Source: Ilyomonas sp965214235 (GTDB lineage: Bacteria > Bacteroidota > Bacteroidia > Chitinophagales > Chitinophagaceae). Taken from it: a stretch of DNA of 64,000 bases. Shown here piece by piece: positions 45,800-53,983 of the stretch. Position numbers and translations under genes: made by a program. Position 1 is the first letter of the stretch. Every line of letters starts with the position of its first letter. The notes beneath the pieces are model-generated. The model was not told the origin of the DNA. It did not search any database and saw only the letters and a program-made list of their open reading frames with translations. The stretch lies in contig CBDCBH010000003.1 of NCBI GenBank assembly GCA_965214235.1, positions 1,116,001 to 1,180,000 of the forward strand. Reading direction: 5' to 3'.

Positions 45800-48700
45800 T
45801 TACTTGTTTTTCGTTGCATCTTTTTTATTGTTCCATAAGTTTTTCAGCTTTTCAAAATCTTTGGTGTAGCTTAAACTTACGCCTTGCCGCGTGCTTCTTC
45901 CTAAAGAGCCTGTTGCGCTTGTGCTTCCGGCAACGGTTAAGCTGCTGCGGTTAAAAACAACAGCCCGCAGCTTTCTGTCTTTCGATAAAATAATTTGCAC
46001 TGAAACATCGGGAAGCCATTGGAAGTTGCTGGTTTGCGAAGCTGCTGCGCTGCTAATGCCAAAATCAAAATCGCCGCCGAAAGTGATGATCACTTTGCCA
46101 TCCAGCAGGCTTTTATTAATTTTTAAACCTATCTGCTGCCGGTCCAACGTGCTGTTATTGCCATTGTAAGTTGTTCCTCCAATGCTGGAACTGCTGTAGG
46201 TGGAAGCCGCAATATCGAGCTGTAAGTTTTTATCGCCGGTAATTTTATAAAGCACGTTGCTGATGATTTTATTCACCTCTGAAGTTATTTTTTGCGACAA
46301 CGTATTTACGCCGAGCGAATAGGGATTGGTAGAAGCGCCGGTAACTTCGCCGTAAGGCGCAAAAGAATTAAAAACGATGAGATAGGTAACCTGCTTTAGC
46401 ATCTCATTGTCATCGCTTTGCAAACGCGCAAGAAAGAGGTTAAAATTGTTATCGTTTTTAATTGCGCTACCCTGCGGAAAATCGAGACGGAAGGTGATTT
46501 TAGGCTGTGTTAGTTTATCGCGTAGCTGGGCAATTACATACACATCGCCGCGGTAGCCGGATATATTACTGAACGCATTGTTAACGCTGCCTGCGCCCTG
46601 GTTGCTGATTAAGTCGTTTATGCTCACACGCTCGGCTGTGTATTGTGCATCTATGTGAATGTCGGCATCGTAAGGGTCGCCGCTCCATTCCATATAGCTA
46701 TCGGGCAGCAATTGAAAAGGGCGGTGCAGGAACGATTGAAAATTAAAATCGTAATCGCCGCTTTCGATATTGTACCTGCCTTTCATACTCATGCTTCCTG
46801 TTGCAGGAACTTTTATTTGCATCCTGCCATTGCCCGTTGCTTTAATCACATCACCGGTTACGGGGTCAAGTATCACATCAATTTGCGCCTGGTTGTTGGC
46901 AGTTAAATCAAGGTCAATGCTCAAGTTGCTTTGCTCGCTGTTTGTAATTACCTGTTGTAATGTGCCATACTGTTTAAACACCACAAAATCGGCAGCCGAG
47001 CTTTTGCTGCTGTTGCCGGTAGGTATGTAAATGTGCGTGGTATCGTTCACAAAACCGGTGATGCTTAACTTCATATTCTCTTGCGGACCTTTCAAACTCA
47101 AGGTGGCTCTGCCAATGGCACGACCATAAAACTGCTGATTATCTTTTGCGGTAGTGTTTAGCAAAAGCAGTTTATCAGTAGCCATATCAAAGTCGTACTG
47201 CATGTTGTTGAAGTCGTGCTCAATCAACTTTCCTTTTACGGTTGCGGTGCGGTTGCCGTTATCTTTTATGTTGAATGTTCCAAAGTCAATTCCGTCATCA
47301 GTAAAAACAAACCGGGCGCTATCAATCGTGTAACGAACCTGTGTATAATTTACCGTGATGCCTGCATTTTCAAGTGCAACCATGCCTTTTAAATTCAGCC
47401 CCGATTTATTGCTGATAACCGATAAATCGCCGGTTGCCGAACCGGTAATATTGCTGAACAAATCGCTCAAAAACATGTTCACAATTCCAATCTTGGTTTT
47501 ATTTAAGTGCAACGCAACGTTCACGCCTGCGCCGCTTGTATCTTTTATATTTACTCCACCACTGATATCGAAGTTATAAGCTTTGTTTTCCGATTGCGCA
47601 GAAAAATCAACGTTACCATTTGCATGGTTGTAAGCCGCGTTAGCGCTTACCACACCGATCGAATCATCATTCAGCCGAAACTGCTCTGCTTTTATATCAG
47701 CTTCTGCTCTGAAGTTGCCGTAAAAATCACTCAAATAAATATTGCCGTTGGCAACCCCTTCCATGCGCGGCTCCTTAGTAAAAATGGGCGTAAAGTCGCC
47801 AATGTTCACATCTTTTAAACGCACCACTAAGCTATTGCCTTTGCTTTGTTGCGTTTCATCCGGCTCAACAGTTATCTCCTGAAAACCTTGCATGAATTTT
47901 ACATTTTGCGCCGTAGCAAATCCTTTTCTTACTACAATTTCACCTTCTTTTTCCAGGTCCCATTTTTTTTCATTGATGACGAAAGAAGAAGGTTGAAAGT
48001 CAATCTTCACGCCATCAGCCAAAGTATAAACATCAGCATTCAGTTGCGCATCATTCAAGGTGTTATTGGCACTGGTCTCAATGTGAACTACAGAGTGATC
48101 GCTGGCAGATTGAATACTCAATTTGGTGTTAGGAAAATACGTGCTGTCGCTCAATTGCATCTTATCAACAGTTCCCGTAACGTTTAACGAAACAAAATTG
48201 CCGGTGCCGCGAAGTGTGGCATTTTCAACGCTTACATTATTCCAGCCAAAATTGGGCACATAAGCTGAAACAGCAAACTTGCCGGAGTCTTCCGTGTTTA
48301 CGCTTCCAGTGATTTGCACATTATCCAAACCATGCAAACGTGTATCAATTACCTGCGCATAATTATCAAACTCTCTGGTGTTGATGGCAACAGAAAAATT
48401 CTGATTCTTTGGTGTTGTTTTTGGCTTGTTTATGTAAGACGGATAGTAATGATTTAAAAACGATTGAAAACTGTTAGGCAAATCGAGAATGTTATATTGA
48501 CCGGAAATCATAACATCAAACTCATTACTTTGTGCAAACAACACGCGTTTGTTTATGCTATCATCATAAGAAGAAACGGCTAACGAATCAAAGCTCAATC
48601 GTGTAGAATCGTGCAACAAAACGGCGTTTAATATTTTTGCGTAACCTCTGAATTCATCAATGTTTTTTCCCACAAAATTTAAGTCGAATAAGCCAGCCAA

Positions 48701-50590
48701 CTGGAAGTTTTCATTAATAAAATGCAAGGCTTTTAAATTTGATTTGGCAAGGTCGCCCAGTACGTTAAATTTAGGCTGCGAGCCGGTTAGGTCAATTTCA
48801 ATGTTAGATGTAAAATCAAAATTCGGATCACTGATTTTTAAATCGCCATTGAAAAATTTGTTTTGAATAGTGCCGTTAAAATCTATATCAGAATAGTCGT
48901 AATTGTTGAAGGCGAACCGGCTGAATTTTCCGTTGAGCGCCGTTTTAATTTTATCGATGTTAAAGCTGCTGCCCGATACGGAACCATTAAAACTTACCTG
49001 CCCAATGGATGATGTATTTATAAACTTACCAAGATCGAATTGTTGTGTAACAATTTTTCCGTTGTAACGTGGCTCGCCCTTATTAGGAAGCTGCATTTTT
49101 ATATTTGCTGCAATGCTGCCGATGGCAGAACTGATGTTGCCATTGGCAGAAAAATTATACAGTGTTCCGCTAAAATTTCCTTTGTATCGAAACAAACCTA
49201 AGGCTGCCAGGTTCGGGCTGGTTATCTCTTTCAACTGTGGCACAATGGTGATGAGATCCGGGTACGACATCTGCACATTGCCATCCTGTAAAGTAATGAT
49301 GGTTTTATTTATATCGGGTAAACCTTTCATCTTAAAATCGCCCGTTGCATATAGGCTGCTGCCGCTGCGAATGAACAAATCAGGTATTGAAAAATCAACC
49401 ACTTTCCCATAAAAATGCCCGCTAATTTCGGCTTGCCGCTTCCAGTTTTTGAGCTCGGGTGCAAAAAAGGCAATGTCATCACTGCTAACGGTTGAGTTTT
49501 TAAAATTAACATCCATTATCACGCTGTCAACATACTCATTCATATCGTCAATAAAGTCGTCATACTTCATTGCATAATAATCGCTGATGCGGCTTTTAGG
49601 TGTACGCAAATCCATTTGTTTTAACTCCATTATTTGCGGAGTTAGCCTGAACAATGCTTTTAGTTTTTTCAGTTCGAAACCGCAACGTTCGTGCGCCGAA
49701 ATATCAATGCTGGCAGTAATGGTATCCCGCAAAAAAGAAAAGTTTTGGATAGTTCCATTCAGTTTACTAATGCGAATGTGCTTGCCATCAAAATATGTAT
49801 TTACCGGCAAACTATCTTGCGCCTCACTAATAAAAGCGCCGTTTGTAAGATTTATTTTTTTTACAACCAATTGCAAGCCGCTGGCATTAAAATATAAACC
49901 TGTGTCAACGCTTTTAGGTTTCAAACTATCAGGTCGCAAACCATTAAAATCGTACAAAGAAAATAATGGTTTATCCATATCAATAGATGAAATAATAAAA
50001 CGGTTTGTATCAACATTAACCGAATCTGCCTGAAGCAAAAAGCTAGCTGCTTTTACCTGCATTATTTGCCCACGCCATTCATCATTTTGAATGAAGTTCA
50101 CATTTTTAAAATCCACTTTTTCAAGGCCGAATTTGATGGGTTGTAAATGGGAAGACGATGCATTATTTTTTGTTTTTGATGTATCTGAAGAAGAAAAATA
50201 ATCGGCAATGAATTGATAATTCCAAACGGAATCTTTGCGATGCAACTTAATAAGCGCATCTTCCAAACCGAAGTATTTAATAACGAGATTTTTTCTTATA
50301 AAAAACCAATCGGTAATGCGCACTTTAACAGCGCCTGCATACAATAAAGTATCGTGCTGACGGTCTTTAACAAGCGTGCCTTCAAGGTTTACTTTATCAA
50401 ACAAAGAAAGGCTGATGTGTTTGATGCGAACTTCGGTATGTAAATCTTTAGAAAGTTTCGCCGTTATTTTTCCGATGATATAATTCTGTACCGGCGTAGT
50501 TTGAATAAGTAACCAAATAAATAACAGCAGCGCAAAAAGAGATAGCAACACGCGCCCTGTTATTTTTAAAATTTGTTTGGCTGTTTTCAT
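45800..50590 (-). CDS. Translocation/assembly module TamB-like protein (AsmA/DUF490)
   Basis: This is a 1596-residue envelope-spanning protein. An N-terminal membrane anchor (about 10-30) is followed by a very long repetitive beta region of AsmA/TamB type and a C-terminal TamB domain (about 1200-1596) with YVIAQLRDKLTQPKITFRLD and DKNLQLDIAAST. Such proteins form a groove bridging inner and outer membranes and are linked to phospholipid transport or outer-membrane protein assembly. No TamA or BamA is adjacent. The 3' end lies next to a 733-bp repeat-rich gap. Confidence 0.93.
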   Translation of the reverse strand: MKTAKQILKITGRVLLSLFALLLFIWLLIQTTPVQNYIIGKITAKLSKDLHTEVRIKHISLSLFDKVNLEGTLVKDRQHDTLLYAGAVKVRITDWFFIRKNLVIKYFGLEDALIKLHRKDSVWNYQFIADYFSSSDTSKTKNNASSSHLQPIKFGLEKVDFKNVNFIQNDEWRGQIMQVKAASFLLQADSVNVDTNRFIISSIDMDKPLFSLYDFNGLRPDSLKPKSVDTGLYFNASGLQLVVKKINLTNGAFISEAQDSLPVNTYFDGKHIRISKLNGTIQNFSFLRDTITASIDISAHERCGFELKKLKALFRLTPQIMELKQMDLRTPKSRISDYYAMKYDDFIDDMNEYVDSVIMDVNFKNSTVSSDDIAFFAPELKNWKRQAEISGHFYGKVVDFSIPDLFIRSGSSLYATGDFKMKGLPDINKTIITLQDGNVQMSYPDLITIVPQLKEITSPNLAALGLFRYKGNFSGTLYNFSANGNISSAIGSIAANIKMQLPNKGEPRYNGKIVTQQFDLGKFINTSSIGQVSFNGSVSGSSFNIDKIKTALNGKFSRFAFNNYDYSDIDFNGTIQNKFFNGDLKISDPNFDFTSNIEIDLTGSQPKFNVLGDLAKSNLKALHFINENFQLAGLFDLNFVGKNIDEFRGYAKILNAVLLHDSTRLSFDSLAVSSYDDSINKRVLFAQSNEFDVMISGQYNILDLPNSFQSFLNHYYPSYINKPKTTPKNQNFSVAINTREFDNYAQVIDTRLHGLDNVQITGSVNTEDSGKFAVSAYVPNFGWNNVSVENATLRGTGNFVSLNVTGTVDKMQLSDSTYFPNTKLSIQSASDHSVVHIETSANNTLNDAQLNADVYTLADGVKIDFQPSSFVINEKKWDLEKEGEIVVRKGFATAQNVKFMQGFQEITVEPDETQQSKGNSLVVRLKDVNIGDFTPIFTKEPRMEGVANGNIYLSDFYGNFRAEADIKAEQFRLNDDSIGVVSANAAYNHANGNVDFSAQSENKAYNFDISGGVNIKDTSGAGVNVALHLNKTKIGIVNMFLSDLFSNITGSATGDLSVISNKSGLNLKGMVALENAGITVNYTQVRYTIDSARFVFTDDGIDFGTFNIKDNGNRTATVKGKLIEHDFNNMQYDFDMATDKLLLLNTTAKDNQQFYGRAIGRATLSLKGPQENMKLSITGFVNDTTHIYIPTGNSSKSSAADFVVFKQYGTLQQVITNSEQSNLSIDLDLTANNQAQIDVILDPVTGDVIKATGNGRMQIKVPATGSMSMKGRYNIESGDYDFNFQSFLHRPFQLLPDSYMEWSGDPYDADIHIDAQYTAERVSINDLISNQGAGSVNNAFSNISGYRGDVYVIAQLRDKLTQPKITFRLDFPQGSAIKNDNNFNLFLARLQSDDNEMLKQVTYLIVFNSFAPYGEVTGASTNPYSLGVNTLSQKITSEVNKIISNVLYKITGDKNLQLDIAASTYSSSSIGGTTYNGNNSTLDRQQIGLKINKSLLDGKVIITFGGDFDFGISSAAASQTSNFQWLPDVSVQIILSKDRKLRAVVFNRSSLTVAGSTSATGSLGRSTRQGVSLSYTKDFEKLKNLWNNKKDATKNK

Positions 50591-50746
50591 TCAGGCAATA
50601 AAAATAAGTATATATGGCAAAGCACGTTGCGCAATGTATAAATTGTGTGTTTGGTAGCGCAAATGTTTGTTAAAGAGAATGCAGATTGTGGAAGATGTTT
50701 AATAAGGGATTTAATTTTCCAAATAAAATTTATTAATTAAAACAAT

Positions 50747-50899
50747 ATGAAGTCAATTATTAAATCAATCGCAATATGCGCTTTGCTGTTAGCAGGCACT
50801 TTATCTTTTTCACAAACAAGAGTTACGCGTCATCATAATATACATCATAAGCACCACAAAAAGCATCACAGGCATACTCATCGTACCAGAGAACATTAG
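50747..50899 (+). CDS. His-rich secreted mini-protein (50 aa)
   Basis: ATG at 50747 to TAG at 50897-50899. Residues 1-22 form a clean signal peptide (MKSIIKSIAICALLLAG, then SFSQ). The mature ~27 residues are almost only His, Lys, Arg and Thr, with HHKHHKKHHRHTHR and 11 His. It may bind metals or nucleic acid/anionic polymers outside the cytoplasm (inference). There is no homologous domain to recognise. It is flanked by spacers and divergent from tamB. It is easy to miss because it is short. Confidence 0.62.
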   Translation: MKSIIKSIAICALLLAGTLSFSQTRVTRHHNIHHKHHKKHHRHTHRTREH

Positions 50900-50986
50900 T
50901 TGTATTGAAGATTAACCGTCTTTACTGTATAAGACTGTGTTGAAAGAAAGCAGTGCAGTTTAATAAATAAAATTACTTTATAGTAG

Positions 50987-51126
50987 AGCCTGTTTAAAAA
51001 TAAATACATGAACCACAAAGGCATAAAGAACACAAAACTTCACAAAGAAAATAAGTAAAAAACCTTGGTGCTACTTCCTCTCTTTGAGGCTTAGTGGTTC
51101 TCTTTTCTTTCATTTTTAAACAGGCT
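50987..51126. mobile_element. MITE-like element with perfect 15-bp terminal inverted repeats
   Basis: AGCCTGTTTAAAAAT (50987-51001) is exactly complementary to 51112-51126. The inner parts are also approximately complementary (GAACCACAAAGGC near 51009 versus GCTTAGTGGTTC near 51089). The 140-bp unit has no ORF. It could be a miniature transposable element or a large fold-back terminator; no target-site duplication is obvious. Confidence 0.6.
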
Positions 51127-51155
51127 GGTAATAATGTGTAATGTGCAGTAAGCCC

Positions 51156-51629
51156 TTACTTCTTTGTAAAATTTAGCACTACATAAGCGGTGGTGTTGTT
51201 ATCAATCTGGGTTGGCTCGCGCAGCGTAAAACCGCTTTTGGTAACATTGCTTAACTCCAGGCTGTACCCTTCTTTTACCTTTGCGGCTTTGGCAGCATCA
51301 ATGTTTTTAAATTGAAAATATTGCACGCCGTTGCTGTTAAGCAAACTCCAGTGAATGGGTCGTACGCCGCCTGTGCAATCGCTGCTTTGCGTGATTGTGT
51401 AAGTGGCATTGCCGCTTTCGGTTAAAAACCATTCGCTGCCTGTTAGGCACGCACTGCTTACATCATCAAACAATGTGATTTTATAATTTGAAGAATTGTT
51501 TACACCATCAAGATGCACATCAGTAACAATCCACTGACCATTTAAATTTACACCATCGGTTTTGTGGCGCGCACATGATGAAGCGAAGCAGATTATTACA
51601 AGGCTAATGATAGACAGACTTATTTTCAT
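51156..51629 (-). CDS. Lipocalin-like lipoprotein
   Basis: This is a 157-residue lipoprotein with lipobox FASSC (Cys19). The mature part starts NLNGQWIVTDVHLDG, the lipocalin-like opening seen in many Bacteroidota proteins, with two Cys (SACLTG, SDCTGG) that may form a disulfide. It ends TAYVVLNFTKK. Ligand unknown. Confidence 0.82.
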   Translation of the reverse strand: MKISLSIISLVIICFASSCARHKTDGVNLNGQWIVTDVHLDGVNNSSNYKITLFDDVSSACLTGSEWFLTESGNATYTITQSSDCTGGVRPIHWSLLNSNGVQYFQFKNIDAAKAAKVKEGYSLELSNVTKSGFTLREPTQIDNNTTAYVVLNFTKK

Positions 51630-51746
51630 AATAAAATTTTTTGCCCGTACGACAATTGAAATGCCAAATTGTGGAAGAAGTATGAGCTATCAGGTATCAG
51701 CTATGCGGTATGAGCAACCTTCTGCCATCTTGCATCTAACATTGAA

Positions 51747-52751
51747 TTACCATTTGGCACGCGCCGTTGGCGATACATCAAGACTTACAAAATCTTGTTG
51801 TAAATATTTATAATAAGCCGCTATAGCAATCATGGCAGCATTATCAGTACAGTATTGAAACTGAGGAATGAAAGTTTGCCAGTTTAGCTTCTCTCCCATT
51901 GTAAGCAAAGCTTTGCGCAAGCCGCTGTTAGCGCTTACACCACCTGCAATGCACACCTGTTTGATGCCTGTTTGCTGAACAGCTTTCTTAATTTTTTTTA
52001 GTAAGATATTAATAATGGTATGTTGAATAGAAGCGCATAAATCGGCTTTGTTTTCATCAATAAAATTCGGGTTGAGTGCCGTTTGTTTTTGCAGGAAATA
52101 CAACACCGATGTTTTTAATCCGCTGAAACTAAAATTGAGGCCGGGCACATGCGGCTCGGCAAATTGAAAGCGGGCAGCATCGCCTTCTTTTGCATATTTA
52201 TCTATCAAGGGTCCGCCAGGGTAAGGCAAGCCTAACAGCTTGGCAGATTTATCGAATGCTTCACCGGCGGCATCATCTATCGTTTCACCTAAAATTTGTA
52301 AATGGGCAGGTGATTTAGCAAGAATAATTTGCGTATGCCCGCCGCTTACAGTTAAACATAAAAAAGGAAATTGCGGTTTAGGTTCATCAATCAAATTCGC
52401 CAGCACATGCGCCTGCATGTGATGCACGGCAATGAGTGGTTTGTTTAACACCAATGATAACGATTTTGCAAACTGTGTTCCCACCAGTAAGCTTCCAATT
52501 AAGCCGGGCGATTGTGTAAACGCAATGGCATTTACAGATGACAGTTGGCAGTTGGCAGATGATAGCGCAACATCAACCACAGGTACAATATTTTGCATGT
52601 GCGCACGGCTTGCTAATTCGGGTACCACGCCTCCATACTGCTCATGCACTTTTTGCGTGGCAATATAGTTTGATAAGATGCTTCCATCAACACAAACGGC
52701 AGCGCTGGTTTCATCGCACGACGATTCAATGGCTAAAATGGTAATACTCAA
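51747..52751 (-). CDS. tsaD: tRNA N6-adenosine threonylcarbamoyltransferase, TTG start
   Basis: This enzyme makes t6A37 in ANN-decoding tRNAs with TsaB/E. It has 334 residues. The ASKHA-fold metal motif is HHMQAHVLA, with SGGHTQI and CIAGGVSANSGLR further on. The frame begins with TTG (52751-52749) followed by SITILAIESSCDETS; no upstream ATG keeps the family N-terminus, so TTG is the likely start. Codons for SSANCQLSSV coincide with an intergenic word repeat (52535-52566). Confidence 0.94.
   Translation of the reverse strand: MSITILAIESSCDETSAAVCVDGSILSNYIATQKVHEQYGGVVPELASRAHMQNIVPVVDVALSSANCQLSSVNAIAFTQSPGLIGSLLVGTQFAKSLSLVLNKPLIAVHHMQAHVLANLIDEPKPQFPFLCLTVSGGHTQIILAKSPAHLQILGETIDDAAGEAFDKSAKLLGLPYPGGPLIDKYAKEGDAARFQFAEPHVPGLNFSFSGLKTSVLYFLQKQTALNPNFIDENKADLCASIQHTIINILLKKIKKAVQQTGIKQVCIAGGVSANSGLRKALLTMGEKLNWQTFIPQFQYCTDNAAMIAIAAYYKYLQQDFVSLDVSPTARAKW
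52535..52566 (+). repeat. Intergenic-type word repeat inside tsaD
   Basis: The 19-mer AGATGACAGTTGGCAGTTG occurs here within tsaD and again, exactly, in the exbD-prmC spacer at about 60836-60854. Here it continues GCAGATGATAG. The tsaD reading frame is intact and its length appears normal. Confidence 0.85.
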
Positions 52752-52874
52752 AATAATACATGTTGAACCGGCAAAAATAAATCAATGTACGATAAAAGGT
52801 GCAGGATATAAAGTGGACTTGGGTGCTGTGTAAGGGGTTGTTATTTCTGAAGGTTTGTTTTTACTTCAATTTAA

Positions 52875-53969
52875 TCACTCTACATTTTTATTCGCTATCT
52901 CAACATAAAATGTAGTGCCTTTACCAAACTCTGAGCTAATGGTAATTTCACCGTCCATGCGGTTCACCGCTTCTTTTACAATGTATAAGCCAATGCCTAA
53001 GCCGGTTGCATTTTTGGTACTGCGGAAAAACATGTTAAAAATACTACTAAGGTTTTCTTTTTGAATTCCAATGCCATTGTCTTCAACACTTATATTGGCT
53101 TTTTCTTTTGTTACATTTATTTTAATGGTGATAAAAGGATCTGGCTCGCCGGGCTTTTGATATTTTACTGCGTTCGATAATAAATTATTCAGTACAACCG
53201 ATAAGCGAAACACATCGTTTTTAAATGGCACGAGTTGCACAATATTTTGCCGGAAAGTAATTTTTGTATTCTGCACGCTACATAAATCTATTGCTTCTTG
53301 CACTTGTTGCGCAAAATCAATAAATGAATACTCCTCATTCAACCGAACGCTTTTATAATATTCAACGATCTTCAAAATATAATCGTCCATTTTTTCAGCG
53401 CATTTTTCAATCAGGTTAAAGTAGTTGTCAATGTCATCATCAAGCGAATCTAACTTGGCTAAATTTACAATGCTGATAATGGAAGCCAACGGTGAGCGCA
53501 GGTCGTGCGAGGTGCTGTAAATAAGCCGGTTCAGCTCGTGATTGGCTGTTTCTAACTCATTCATTTTTTGCTGCAATTGCTGGCGCATGGTGTATAGCTC
53601 ATAAGCGTTACGAATAGCATTGTGCATTTCAAATTCGTTCCAGGGCTTGGTAATGAACCGAAAGATTTCGCCTTTGTTAATAGCATCTACAATTTCTCTT
53701 ACATCGGTATAACCCGTAAGCAAAATGCGGATGGCAATGGGATACGTTTTGCGTACGGACTGAAAAAATTCAACGCCGGTTACTCCGGGCATACGCTGGT
53801 CGGCAATAATAATATGAAACGAATGTTGCTTTAGCAGCTCGGCGGCATCTTTTACCGAGATGGCGGTTTCAATATCATAGCTTCGCCTGAAACTGGCTTT
53901 GAAAGCCGTTAAGTTTTTAGATTCATCATCTACATACAGTATCTTAATTCTTTCTTCATGTATATCCAT
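52875..53969 (-). CDS. Receiver-histidine kinase hybrid (REC-HisKA-HATPase)
   Basis: This is a 364-residue soluble protein. The receiver (about 8-125) has phospho-acceptor Asp57 in IIIADQRMP and the ITKPW element of RpfG-like receivers. A coiled coil (about 126-150) joins HisKA with His155 in STSHDLRSPL and a HATPase with NNLLSNAVKY and DNGIGI intact. It lies 14 bases after the 7TM kinase, so the two form an operon. The upstream kinase could phosphorylate its receiver to gate its own kinase activity (inference). Confidence 0.94.
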   Translation of the reverse strand: MDIHEERIKILYVDDESKNLTAFKASFRRSYDIETAISVKDAAELLKQHSFHIIIADQRMPGVTGVEFFQSVRKTYPIAIRILLTGYTDVREIVDAINKGEIFRFITKPWNEFEMHNAIRNAYELYTMRQQLQQKMNELETANHELNRLIYSTSHDLRSPLASIISIVNLAKLDSLDDDIDNYFNLIEKCAEKMDDYILKIVEYYKSVRLNEEYSFIDFAQQVQEAIDLCSVQNTKITFRQNIVQLVPFKNDVFRLSVVLNNLLSNAVKYQKPGEPDPFITIKINVTKEKANISVEDNGIGIQKENLSSIFNMFFRSTKNATGLGIGLYIVKEAVNRMDGEITISSEFGKGTTFYVEIANKNVE

Positions 53970-53983
53970 TGCAATCGCGGTTT

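Noticed and set aside
49587..50033. 148-codon ORF antisense to tamB
   Set aside because: A shadow frame within a clear coding sequence.
52535..52566. Insertion enlarging TsaD
   Set aside because: Protein length between flanking conserved blocks looks normal, so no insertion is needed; kept only as a sequence match.
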